DNA from: Breznakiella homolactica
GTDB taxonomy: Bacteria > Spirochaetota > Spirochaetia > Treponematales > Breznakiellaceae
Direction of reading: 5' to 3'
Length of the DNA: 64,000 bases
NCBI RefSeq assembly: GCF_016616095.2
Contig: NZ_CP067089.2
Location: 3,782,001-3,846,000 of the forward strand
The notes under the pieces are model-generated. The model was not told the origin of the DNA, ran no database searches, and saw only the letters and a program-made list of their open reading frames with translations. Below are positions 33,831-42,413 of the stretch, one piece after another. The position numbers and the translations under genes were made by a program. Positions within the stretch are counted from its first letter, which is position 1. Every line of letters begins with the position of its first letter.

Positions 33831-36272
33831 TTATTTGCCGTTTTTCTCCTGCATTTTGCGGAGCGCATCGGCAAAGGGATTGTACATTGTTCCGTCATCG
33901 TCGCGTCCTGAGCCCTGGGAATAACGGTTCTGGTCGCGGCGGTTTGCCTGATCCGGGCCGGGTTTCTGCGGCCGGCTGCGGACGTCCGGTGTCCCGCGGG
34001 AACTGTCCCCGGCTTTTTTTACCACCGCCACCCGTTTTTTTCCGCCGTCCCGGGAATGGCCGGACCCGTCCCGGGCGCCGCTTTCGGCGGCCCCTTTTCC
34101 GCGGACCGATCCCTGGCTTGGGGTCTGGCTCTTTCTGGACAGACCGATCCGCCGCCGGTCGAGATCGAGGCTTATGATGCGGAATTCCATGACATCACCG
34201 ACCTTCACCACGTCCATGGGATCCTTGATGTAATGGTCGCTCAGTTCCGAAATATGCACCAGGGCGGTTTCCTTGATCCCGAGATCCACAAAGGCTCCGA
34301 AGTCAACTACGTTCTTTATCTTTCCGGTGACCGCCATTCCTTCCTTGAGGTCTTCAAAGGTGATGACCCCTTTCTGCATGACCGGCTTCGGGTATCCGTC
34401 CCGGGGATCCCGGTTGGGTTTCTTCAGTTCATCCACAATATCGTTGATGGTGGTTTCCCCGACACCGTGTTTTTCCTTAAGCTCCGCCGTTATCTCCGGG
34501 GAAAGGTTTCCCGTGGCGGTTATAGTTTCCCGGATCTCCCGGGCAACGGAATAGTTTTCCGGATGGACCCAGGTATTGTCCAGGGGATCGGTGCTTTCCG
34601 GGATTTTGAGGAAACCCGCGCACTGTTCAAAACTTTTCGGTCCCATCCCCGGAACGGTGGTCAGCTCTTCCCGGGACGCGATCTTTCCTTTTTCATCCCG
34701 GTATTTGACGATCTTCTTGGCCAGGGAACCGTTGATTCCCGATACGTACTTGAGCAGGGACGCGCTGGCGGTATTGAGGTTGACCCCTACGTTGTTCACC
34801 ACCGAGGAAACAACTTCATCCAGGGATTCGGAGAGCTTTTTCTGGTTGAGGTCGTGCTGGTACAGCCCGACCCCGATGGATTTGGGATCTATTTTCACCA
34901 GCTCCGCCAGGGGGTCCTGGAGGCGCCGGCCGATGGATATGGCTCCCCGGATGGTCAGATCCAGCTCGGGAAATTCCTCCCGGGCAATGTCGCTGGCGGA
35001 ATACACCGACGCGCCGTCCTCATCCACCACAGTGTAGAGGATGTCCAGGTTGTTCTCTGAAATCACCTGGCTGACAATGTCCTGTACATCCTTGGTTCCG
35101 GTACCGTTGCCCACCGCGATGAGCTGAACGTTGTAATTTTTGACGCCCTCCAGGATGAGGCGTTTAGCTTCTTCGGTCTTGTGGTTGTAAATCACGAAGT
35201 TGCCGAGGTATTTGCCCGTATCATCCAGGAACGCGCATTTCGTTCCCGTCCTGATCCCCGGGTCGATGCCGAGAACCCGGGTTCCCTTGATGGGCTGCTG
35301 CATGAGCAGGTTTTTCAAATTCTGGCTGAACACGGAAATCCCGTGATCGTCCGCTGTGTCACTCTGGTCTCCCCGGAGTTCCCGGATAACCGCCGGCGAC
35401 AGCAGCCGCTTGAGTCCGTCTTCAATGGCGGTTTTGTGGTAATCATTGTGGATTACGTATTTCCGCTGGAGCAGTTCCGCCGCGGTGTTTTCGTCGACAT
35501 CAATGGTAACATCCAGGACCTTTTCCCGTTCGCCCCGGTTGACCGCCAGAACCCGGTGGGGTTTTATCTGGGACAGCGGTTCGGTATAGTCCCAGTACAT
35601 CTGGTAGGTGGAAGTCTTTTTGGCTTCTTCGTCGCCGACACCCTTAACGATAACCCTGCCGTCGGAGAGGTAGAACTTCTTCACGTCCGCCCGGTTATCC
35701 GTATCCTGAGAAATCCGTTCCGCGATAATATCCATGGCACCCTGAAGGGCATCGTCGGCACTGGCCACGGAAAGTTCGGGATTCTCTGTGTTTTCGGTAA
35801 TGAATTCCATAGCCTTGGCCCGCAGGGCACCGCCGTCCAGCTCCAGCATGGCTTCCGCCAGCGGCTCGAGACCTTTTTCCTGGGCGGCCATACCCCGGGT
35901 TTTCTTTTTCCGTTTATAAGGGGCGTAAATATCCTCAAGCTCCGTCAGGGTCGCCGCTTTGGTGATATTTTCGTACAGCAGCTCCGTAAGCTTTCCCTGA
36001 TCGAAAATTCCCCGGATAATTTCAATTCTCCGGGTTTCGAGGTTCTTGCCGCTGGTAAAGAGATGGTCCGCGTCCCGGACCTGGACCTCGTCGAGGCTCC
36101 CGGTCTGTTCTTTCCGGTACCGGGCAATAAAAGGAACGGTGCTGCCTTCCTGGATGAGGCCGATGACCGCTGAAACCTGGCTCATATTTACGCTGAGCTG
36201 TTCGGCGATACGCTTCATGAGCGCAACTTCGTTGATAGTGAGACCGTCAATAAATTCCTGTGTCAGTTCCAT
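33831..36272 (-). CDS. tex: Tex-family RNA-binding transcription accessory protein
   Basis: 813 residues. N-terminal Tex helical domain with STVPFIARYRKEQTGSLDEV. Then the YqgF/RuvX-like nuclease fold (RVLGIDPGIRTGTKCAFLD), the helix-hairpin-helix segment (VNLNTASASLLKYVSGIN, SREELTTVPGMGPKSFEQC) and an S1 domain (about 645-715, KIKNVVDFGAFVDLGIKE). The tail (about 720-813) is unusually long, basic and low-complexity, with Gly, Arg, Ser and Gln. Tex binds nucleic acid and affects transcription or RNA decay. Confidence 0.95.
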   Translation of the reverse strand: MELTQEFIDGLTINEVALMKRIAEQLSVNMSQVSAVIGLIQEGSTVPFIARYRKEQTGSLDEVQVRDADHLFTSGKNLETRRIEIIRGIFDQGKLTELLYENITKAATLTELEDIYAPYKRKKKTRGMAAQEKGLEPLAEAMLELDGGALRAKAMEFITENTENPELSVASADDALQGAMDIIAERISQDTDNRADVKKFYLSDGRVIVKGVGDEEAKKTSTYQMYWDYTEPLSQIKPHRVLAVNRGEREKVLDVTIDVDENTAAELLQRKYVIHNDYHKTAIEDGLKRLLSPAVIRELRGDQSDTADDHGISVFSQNLKNLLMQQPIKGTRVLGIDPGIRTGTKCAFLDDTGKYLGNFVIYNHKTEEAKRLILEGVKNYNVQLIAVGNGTGTKDVQDIVSQVISENNLDILYTVVDEDGASVYSASDIAREEFPELDLTIRGAISIGRRLQDPLAELVKIDPKSIGVGLYQHDLNQKKLSESLDEVVSSVVNNVGVNLNTASASLLKYVSGINGSLAKKIVKYRDEKGKIASREELTTVPGMGPKSFEQCAGFLKIPESTDPLDNTWVHPENYSVAREIRETITATGNLSPEITAELKEKHGVGETTINDIVDELKKPNRDPRDGYPKPVMQKGVITFEDLKEGMAVTGKIKNVVDFGAFVDLGIKETALVHISELSDHYIKDPMDVVKVGDVMEFRIISLDLDRRRIGLSRKSQTPSQGSVRGKGAAESGARDGSGHSRDGGKKRVAVVKKAGDSSRGTPDVRSRPQKPGPDQANRRDQNRYSQGSGRDDDGTMYNPFADALRKMQEKNGK

Positions 36273-36279
36273 AGCATCC

Positions 36280-37512
36280 CTAAATAAAATGGCGTATTTC
36301 TTTTTCTTCCTGGAAACCGCTCATCCTGGCAATGGCGTAGCCTGCGATGGTGTTGAGCATAATATCGAGGAAGGTGCCGATGGCAATCAAATAAAAGGCA
36401 ATAGGTCTGAGAATAAGATATCCCGCTTCGAAGCCGCGGCCAAAGCTGGTGCAGAGGACCGCCAGGGCGGCGTGGGCTCCGTTGCCGGACTGCCGGGGCA
36501 GCAGCATGGATATGATGATGCACCGGAGGGCAATGGCCATTACATCCGCCATGGTCACCCCAAGGCTGGAGTACGATTTAATGATCACGATAAATGCCAT
36601 AGCCGCGACCATGGCGCTGCCCGCCCGCCCGAAATTCGCGAAAATCACCGTGGTCACGGTATTGGACCGCCGCTGGATCCCGAGGTTTTCCTTGCTGTGC
36701 CTGAACAGCACGGGCAGGGTAAAATTGATGTCCCCGGAAAAGAACCCCGCCAGAGCCGGACCGATGGAACCGTAGAGTATTTTCCAGGGGTTCGTTTTCG
36801 GTTTTAAGAGATAGAGGAAAAGCGGCATGATTCCGAACCCCAGGACCGCCCCAAAAACACCCAGGAGCAGGATCAGGTCCCGGAAAACATCCGCCCGCAG
36901 GGCGTCGCGGAACCTGACCGCCCAATAGGCGCCGAGGATGATAATAATGAGCCCCAGTATTTCGGAGAAAAACGCCGCAATATGGAAGAAAATCCGTGAA
37001 AGGGAATCGATCAGGGAAATAACCTGTTTCGTATAGTTCCGGTCATAGGAAAGTCCCATGCCCAGGAAAAAGGCGAATACGCAGACCGGCAGCAGGTACA
37101 CACCCTGGGAGACCAGGGCCGAGAACATGTTGGAGGGGAAAATTTCCATAATCCCATCCGCCAGATCGAGGGATACGATCCCCCGCTGTTCTTCAATAAG
37201 AATGGGGATTCTGGCCGGAGGAAACAGAAGGGTAACGATAATACCCAGGGCTACCATAAGAACCGTGCTGATTACCATTACCACCAGGGTACGCAGAATA
37301 AGGCGCCACAGACGGTTATCCTGGCGCAGTTCGTAGATGGATATGGTTAAGGCAAAAAACAATATGGGTATTGTCGCGTACCGCCCAATCTGAATGGCAA
37401 AACGTTCCAGCCAGGCAAGGGCGGATTGAATTGTCTGATTGTCATGGGGTAACAGAAAGCCGATAAGCAGTCCAAGGACCGAGCCGATCAGTAATTTTAG
37501 CCAAACTTTCAT
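36280..37512 (-). CDS. Dicarboxylate/amino acid:cation symporter (SDF/DAACS family)
   Basis: 410 residues, eight or more hydrophobic segments plus re-entrant loops. The opening MKVWLKLLIGSVLGLLIGFLL, a long gap filled by an extracellular segment, and the late loop FANFGRAGSAMVAAMAFIVI are family features, though the canonical serine-rich and NMDG motifs are diverged. Substrate (glutamate, aspartate, C4-dicarboxylate or Ser/Thr) cannot be assigned. Eight bases before tex on the same strand, so probably cotranscribed. Confidence 0.78.
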   Translation of the reverse strand: MKVWLKLLIGSVLGLLIGFLLPHDNQTIQSALAWLERFAIQIGRYATIPILFFALTISIYELRQDNRLWRLILRTLVVMVISTVLMVALGIIVTLLFPPARIPILIEEQRGIVSLDLADGIMEIFPSNMFSALVSQGVYLLPVCVFAFFLGMGLSYDRNYTKQVISLIDSLSRIFFHIAAFFSEILGLIIIILGAYWAVRFRDALRADVFRDLILLLGVFGAVLGFGIMPLFLYLLKPKTNPWKILYGSIGPALAGFFSGDINFTLPVLFRHSKENLGIQRRSNTVTTVIFANFGRAGSAMVAAMAFIVIIKSYSSLGVTMADVMAIALRCIIISMLLPRQSGNGAHAALAVLCTSFGRGFEAGYLILRPIAFYLIAIGTFLDIMLNTIAGYAIARMSGFQEEKEIRHFI

Positions 37513-37552
37513 AGGTCTCCAGCATACTTTATGGCTCAGCCCGCGTCAATTA

Positions 37553-37835
37553 GAGGGGGAGCGCAGAGTCTGACAAGCCGGAAAGCACCCGATAAATAAT
37601 GGGGCCGCGGGTCCTGTCACATAAAATTAAGGATGGCTCCTCAGCGGCTTCGCCTCGAAAGTCGCTCATCCCTAATTTTATGTGACACCCGGCGTTGCCG
37701 TTACGGCCCAGGTGCTTTCCGGCTTAACCGGCTCTGTGCTGCCCGGTCAGGGCGGGCTGCTCCCCCTCGCTCCGAAGGTTTGTTCCGCTTTGCGGCACAA
37801 ACGCTTCTTCGCTGCCCCCACTTCTGATTCCTGGG
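37553..37835 (+). repeat. Nested-palindrome repeat, copy C
   Basis: Outer GAGGGGGAGCGCAGAG; second arms CCGGAAAGCACC (37578-37589) and GGTGCTTTCCGG (37711-37722). The central hairpin has 20-nt arms at 37615-37634 and 37668-37687 (one mismatch) around a 33-nt core beginning GGCTCCTCAGCGGC and ending AAGTCGCTC. GGGCTGCTCCCCC follows, then a downstream hairpin whose stem (CGAAGGTTTGT / ACAAACGCTTCTTCG) is unlike the one in copies A and B1, and the tail CCCCCACTTCTGATTCCTGG. Nothing recognisable lies in 37836-38023. Confidence 0.85.
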
Positions 37836-38023
37836 CGGTGAAAATCTATCCTGGGTAAATATTGGTACTTAACAAAACCGTCCCGCAGAGGGGCTGGTCA
37901 GCCTTATTCAAGCCTCCGCGAAGGCGTTTAAGCGGTAGTGGTACGTTTCGGGTACGGTTAGGGTACGGAGCGGATGTGACGGCCGGCCAGGCTGTTGGTT
38001 CGTAATTTTACTTAAAAGGGATA

Positions 38024-38065
38024 AAAAAAGAGGCGTGTCCCGGCACACCGGGGACACGCCTCCCT
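38024..38065 (-). terminator. Intrinsic terminator of the secreted-protein gene
   Basis: Minus strand: GAGGCGTGTCCC / GGGACACGCCTC with a 9-base loop, followed by seven T residues; 18 nt past the stop codon of the gene at 38083. Confidence 0.92.
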
Positions 38066-38082
38066 AGGAGGATTAGGTCGCT

Positions 38083-38547
38083 TTACCAACGGCCGTTGTG
38101 CATACCGCGGGTATTATTGTGGTGCTGCATTCCCATTCCCGGGTTGTGGTGCATACCGGGACCGGGGCCGTTTGCTCCGGGACCGTACATGGCGGCCATA
38201 TCATAGGTTTTTCCGTTAAAGGTAAACGATGTCAAACGCAGATGCTGGTACTCGGGAGCACCCTGGATGGGGAAGGCATACCCTTCGAGATTGACCGTGG
38301 CGCCTTCTTTGAGGCCGTCAATAAATCCGACCAGGCGGCCGAGTCCGTTTACGTAATAGGTGGTGCCGCCGTCCTGGACGGCTATCATGCCGTTAACCAG
38401 CGCCAGCTTTCCGCTGACCTTGGTGGTTTCCGCGGGCTGGACCTGCGGAGCCGGACCCGGTGGGGTTCCGCGGGGCCCCCATGCCTGAGCCGATACCGCT
38501 CCGGCGGCGATCAATCCCATTCCGACAATAATTGCTATGCGTTTCAT
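38083..38547 (-). CDS. Small secreted protein with His/Met/Gly-rich C-terminus
   Basis: 154 residues with a clear signal peptide (about 1-20, cleavage near VSAQA). The middle (about 42-115) has alternating beta-like strands (KVSGKLALVNGMIAV, ATVNLEGYAFP, LRLTSFTFNGKTYD) suggesting a small barrel. The last 35 residues are Gly, His, Met and Asn-rich, including GMHHNPGMGMQHHNNTRG, resembling metal-binding tails of periplasmic Cu or Ni proteins. Metal binding is inference only. AAGGAG precedes the ATG; monocistronic. The 38548-38862 interval holds its upstream region and the SDR promoter. Confidence 0.82.
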   Translation of the reverse strand: MKRIAIIVGMGLIAAGAVSAQAWGPRGTPPGPAPQVQPAETTKVSGKLALVNGMIAVQDGGTTYYVNGLGRLVGFIDGLKEGATVNLEGYAFPIQGAPEYQHLRLTSFTFNGKTYDMAAMYGPGANGPGPGMHHNPGMGMQHHNNTRGMHNGRW

Positions 38548-38824
38548 AAAAACTCCTTCTCGCGTAATGCGACAATTGGTTACTACAATACGGGCTTTAC
38601 AACCCTGATTATTCAGCGGTCAACGACCACTACATATATTAAGCAATAACCGTGCCAACTCTGGTAAATTTTTAATCGCACAGCGTTTTCGCTTATAACT
38701 ATTTGTTATATAATGAAATAGCGGTTATCTTCGGGTGCAGGACGGCCGGCTCCGGGAAGACTGGCAGCTGTGTAAAAATGTTTCCATCCGTAACGGGAAG
38801 TCACACCAAGCCGGAAATTCACTT

Positions 38825-38853
38825 TTGAAAAACCCGGCAATTAATACTACAAT
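38825..38853 (+). promoter_or_regulatory. Promoter of the SDR-ALDH operon, near-leaderless
   Basis: TTGAAA (38825-38830), 17-nt spacer, TACAAT (38848-38853). The predicted start near 38860 is only about 3 nt before the ATG at 38863, which also lacks a Shine-Dalgarno, so the mRNA may be almost leaderless. Confidence 0.55.
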
Positions 38854-38862
38854 TATGAAATT

Positions 38863-39702
38863 ATGAAGAACATCAAGGATGCATTGGTTGTGATTACCGG
38901 CGGAGCCAGCGGCATAGGACGTCTGGTGGGATTTTCCCTGGCGGAGCGGGGGGCCCGTGTAATTGCCTGGGATATCAATCCCCAGTCCCTCAAGGCGCTT
39001 GAGGATGAAGCCCGGAGCCGCGGTTTGGCCATTACCGGAATGGCCTGTGACGTTTCCGACCGGAAATCCGTGTACGCCGCCGCCGACACGGTGCTCCGGG
39101 AGTCCGGTCCCGTGGATATTCTCATCAACAACGCGGGGGTCGTTTCGGGTTCTACCTTCCTGGAAACCCCGGATGAGAAAATCATCAAAACCATGGAAGT
39201 AAATGTGTCTCCCCTGTTCTGGACATGCAAGGCCTTTCTTCCCGGCATGATTGAACGAAACCGGGGCCATATAGTCACCATTTCATCCGCCGCGGGGATC
39301 ATCGGTGTCAGGGGGCTCGCCGATTACTCCGCCAGTAAATTCGCCGCCTTCGGGTTTCACGAATCGGTGCGTATGGAACTCCGCAGGATGAAGAAAAAAA
39401 TCTCCTCCACCGTGGTATGTCCTTTTTATATCGATACGGGTATGTTCAAAGGGGTAAAATCCAAGGTTCCGCTGCTGCTGCCGATTCTCAAAAGCGAATA
39501 CGCGGCCCGGCGTATCGTCTCCGCGATTCTGAAAAATAAAAAGCGGCTCATTATGCCCCGGTTTGTGTATGGCGTATACGTGCTGCGCCTGCTCCCCGCG
39601 GGGGCCTTCGATGTTATGGCTGATTTCTTCGGAATCAATAATTCTATGGATGACTTTACCGGGCGGGACGGAAAAACAAACGGAGAAAACAATGAGCAAT
39701 AA
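38863..39702 (+). CDS. Short-chain dehydrogenase/reductase (SDR16C/RDH10-like)
   Basis: 279 residues. Rossmann loop ITGGASGIG (11-19), NNAG at 89-92, catalytic Ser142, Tyr155 and Lys159 (YSASK). Asp37 after the second strand (VIAWDINP) suggests NAD specificity. The C-terminal third, with PFYIDTGMFKGVKSK and IMPRFVYGVYVLRLLP, resembles retinol/17-beta-hydroxysteroid dehydrogenases of membrane-associated lipid alcohols. Coupled by an 11-nt overlap to an aldehyde dehydrogenase, so the pair may oxidise a long-chain alcohol to its acid, or act in reverse. Confidence 0.87.
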   Translation: MKNIKDALVVITGGASGIGRLVGFSLAERGARVIAWDINPQSLKALEDEARSRGLAITGMACDVSDRKSVYAAADTVLRESGPVDILINNAGVVSGSTFLETPDEKIIKTMEVNVSPLFWTCKAFLPGMIERNRGHIVTISSAAGIIGVRGLADYSASKFAAFGFHESVRMELRRMKKKISSTVVCPFYIDTGMFKGVKSKVPLLLPILKSEYAARRIVSAILKNKKRLIMPRFVYGVYVLRLLPAGAFDVMADFFGINNSMDDFTGRDGKTNGENNEQ

Positions 39703-41224
39703 CACTGAAAAAGAAATGGCTCCTCCCGCGGTGTCCTCCGCCGATGTGGCCGCGCGGATCAGCGCCGGCCGGGAAGCCCAGCGGGAATGGGGTCGGCTCA
39801 GCGTATCCCGGCGGGCCAAGATTCTCAAGCCGGTGGCCGCGTATCTGGCCGATCACGGGGAGGAGCTTTCCGATCTGATCAGCCGGGAAAACGGAAAAGT
39901 AAAACTCGATGCCCTGGCCACGGAACTGCTTCCTGCCGCCATGGCTATGGCGTATTACATCAAACAGGCACCCCGGGTGTTCCGTTCCCGGACAATCCGG
40001 GGCGGCAGTATTTTCATGTTCAACAAAAAAAGCCGTATGGAGTACCGGCCGTATGGGGTGGTCGGGATCATCTCCCCCTGGAACTATCCCTTTTCCATTC
40101 CCTTTTCGGAGATAGTCATGGCCCTTCTGGCCGGGAACGGAGTGGTTCTCAAGGTCGCGTCGGATACCCTGGGCATCGGACGCGCTCTGGATAAAATCTT
40201 TTCTTCCCTGGGACTCCCGGCGGGGCTTTTTTCCTATGTTGAAATTCCGGGAAAGGAAGCGGGGCCGGCGTTTATCAGCGGCGGTGTGGATAAGCTGTTT
40301 TTTACCGGTTCCACCGCCGTGGGACGGGAGCTCATGGCCCTGGCCGCGCCCCGGCTGCTTCCCCTGGTGCTGGAACTGGGCGGCGCCGACGCCGCCGTAA
40401 TCCGGGAGGACGCGGACCTCGGCCGGGCGGCGGCGGGTATCCTCTGGGCGGGTTTTTCCAACGCGGGTCAGTCCTGCGGCGGGGTGCAGCGGGTTCTGGT
40501 GCACCGGGCTGTATACGAACCGTTTCTGGCAAAACTATCCGTTTTGGTCGGGGCGCTCAGGATCGGTTCATCTATGGATTCCGACATGGGCCCCATGACC
40601 ACCCTCCGCCAGAAGGAAGCTGTCCGGGGGCAGATTAAAACCTGCCTCGATATGGGCGCCCGGATAGCGGCGCAAAGCCCCGGGGCCGACCTTGGCGATG
40701 ACAGTCTCTTTGCCCCTGCCATGATCCTGACCAATGTGACCGACGAAATGCCTATTATGATGGATGAAATCTTCGGTCCGGTGGTGGGGGTTATCCCCGT
40801 GGAGGACGACCGGGAGGCTCTCCGAATCGCCAACGCCTCGAGCTACGGTCTGACCGGTTCGGTATGGTCCCGGGACAGGCGGCGGGCAAAGGAAATCGCC
40901 CGGGAAATGAACGCCGGGGCAATCATGGTGAACGACCACCTCATGTCTCACGGACTGGCGGAAACCCCCTGGGGCGGATTCGGCGATTCGGGGCTGGGCC
41001 GCACCCACGGCGCCATGGGCCTTATGGAAATGGTCAAACCCAAGGTGGTGGTGGATGAAATTCTTCCGGGGATCAAAAAGAATATCTGGTGGCAGCCGTA
41101 CTCGGAAAAAGTCTACCGCGGCCTTGGGGCAATCCTCACCGCGGTGGCCGGAAGCAGCATCGGCCGGAGGATCGGTGCGCTGCCCGGAGTCATGAAGATA
41201 TTTTTCCGGTATTGGGAAAAGTAA
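39692..41224 (+). CDS. Aldehyde dehydrogenase with C-terminal extension
   Basis: 510 residues from the ATG at 39692, inside the end of the SDR gene; CGGAGAAAACA provides a Shine-Dalgarno. Key residues: Asn131 (PWNYP), Glu229 (LELGG) and nucleophile Cys262 (GQSCGG). After the catalytic domain, about 60 residues follow from KPKVVVDEI, including AVAGSSIGRRIGALPGVM; this hydrophobic tail could associate with the membrane, as in fatty-aldehyde dehydrogenases. NAD(P)-dependent oxidation of an aldehyde produced by the SDR is the likely role; substrate unknown. Confidence 0.9.
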   Translation: MSNNTEKEMAPPAVSSADVAARISAGREAQREWGRLSVSRRAKILKPVAAYLADHGEELSDLISRENGKVKLDALATELLPAAMAMAYYIKQAPRVFRSRTIRGGSIFMFNKKSRMEYRPYGVVGIISPWNYPFSIPFSEIVMALLAGNGVVLKVASDTLGIGRALDKIFSSLGLPAGLFSYVEIPGKEAGPAFISGGVDKLFFTGSTAVGRELMALAAPRLLPLVLELGGADAAVIREDADLGRAAAGILWAGFSNAGQSCGGVQRVLVHRAVYEPFLAKLSVLVGALRIGSSMDSDMGPMTTLRQKEAVRGQIKTCLDMGARIAAQSPGADLGDDSLFAPAMILTNVTDEMPIMMDEIFGPVVGVIPVEDDREALRIANASSYGLTGSVWSRDRRRAKEIAREMNAGAIMVNDHLMSHGLAETPWGGFGDSGLGRTHGAMGLMEMVKPKVVVDEILPGIKKNIWWQPYSEKVYRGLGAILTAVAGSSIGRRIGALPGVMKIFFRYWEK

Positions 41225-41244
41225 CGGCAGCCGTTTTAAAAAAA

Positions 41245-41454
41245 ATCCGCACCCCCCGCGAAGGGCAGCACCGAGCCGGTTAAGCCGGAACGCACCCGGC
41301 CGTGATGGTAACGCCGGGTGTCATAGGGGAATGGGTTTGAGCGACTTTCGAGGCCGCAGGCCGACGAGGAGCCAAACCCATTCCCCTATGACAGGCCCCG
41401 CGGCACCAGTACTCTCCGGGTGCGTTCCGGCCTGAAAGACACTGTACTCCCCTA
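41245..41454 (-). repeat. Nested-palindrome repeat, copy D (reverse orientation, no tail module)
   Basis: The central hairpin has perfect 20-nt arms at 41319-41338 and 41374-41393 around the 35-nt core GAGCGACTTTCGAGG...GAGGAGCC (41339-41373). Second arms GCCGGAACGCACCCGG (41284-41299) and CCGGGTGCGTTCCGGC (41416-41431) pair over 16 bp. The GGCAGCACCGAGCCGGTTAAG segment corresponds to the CTTAACCGGCTCTGTGCTGCC of copy C. The CCCCCACTTCTGG tail of copies A-C is absent. It fills the ALDH-AEC gap. Confidence 0.85.
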
Positions 41455-41489
41455 GGTTTAACAGCCTTCTTCTGATATTCTTTCTAATC

Positions 41490-42413
41490 ATGAATGTCGC
41501 CGGCCATGTGGCAGTACTGTTTATTTTGATAGTCATCGGATACCTTGCCGCGAAGCTCAAGGCGGTGGACGCCGCGGCGTCGGGCCATTTTTCTTCCTTT
41601 ATAATCAAGGTCAGCCTTCCCTGCGTAATTTTTATTTCCTTCCAGAAACCCTTCAGCATGGAACTGCTTGGGGAAGCCGGGCTTGCCCTGGGGGTTTCCC
41701 TGGTGATCTACGGAATCTCCTTTGCCTTAGCGGCGTTTTATCCGAACCTGCTGAGGCTTAAGGGCGGGGAACGGGGCGTGCACCGGTATGCCGTTGTTTT
41801 CTCAAATGTCGGCTTTATGGGCTATCCTGTGGTGGAAGTAATCCTGGGGCCGGCGTACCTGTTCCACCTCTCCATGTACAATGTGCCCTTTAACCTGTTT
41901 GCCTATTCCATCGGCGCGTGGCTCATTGCCCGTGAAAGCGAACGGCCTCTGCAGCTGTCCTGGCGGACTTTTATAAATCCCTGTGTCATCGCTACGATAC
42001 TGGGCTTTGCCTGTTTTCTGCTGTCGGTTTCCATGCCCGGGCCGCTGTACCGGAGTCTGTCAATGATCGGGGACATCACATCGCCTCTGTCAATGGTGGT
42101 AATCGGTATTACCCTGGCCCAGGCGGATATACGGAAAGTTCTCGGGCGCTGGCAGAATTACGTCACCGTCCTGGTCCGCCTCATACTGCTGCCGGCGGCG
42201 ATCGGCGGTATCTTGTATGCGCTGGGAATCCGGGGCCACCTTCTGATGCTTTCGGTTATTATTACCGCCATGCCCGTGGCGGCGAACACATCCATATTTG
42301 CCTCGTTCTACGGCACCAATGCCGAAGACGCCAGTTCCCTGGTTTTTCTTTCAACCTTGCTTTGTATCGGAACAATCCCGCTTACGGTATTTGTCCTCAA
42401 TGCTCTGGGGTGA
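41490..42413 (+). CDS. AEC-family (auxin efflux carrier) permease
   Basis: 307 residues with about ten hydrophobic segments in two five-helix repeats. Family motifs: IGYLAAKLKAVDAAASG, FSNVGFMGYPVVEVILG and IITAMPVAANTSIFASFYG. The NVGFMGYP loop is the crossover motif of the first repeat. Bacterial relatives export or import organic acids such as malonate, malate or 2-hydroxyacids; substrate unassigned. Its end overlaps the convergent sensor gene by 17 bp. Confidence 0.85.
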   Translation: MNVAGHVAVLFILIVIGYLAAKLKAVDAAASGHFSSFIIKVSLPCVIFISFQKPFSMELLGEAGLALGVSLVIYGISFALAAFYPNLLRLKGGERGVHRYAVVFSNVGFMGYPVVEVILGPAYLFHLSMYNVPFNLFAYSIGAWLIARESERPLQLSWRTFINPCVIATILGFACFLLSVSMPGPLYRSLSMIGDITSPLSMVVIGITLAQADIRKVLGRWQNYVTVLVRLILLPAAIGGILYALGIRGHLLMLSVIITAMPVAANTSIFASFYGTNAEDASSLVFLSTLLCIGTIPLTVFVLNALG

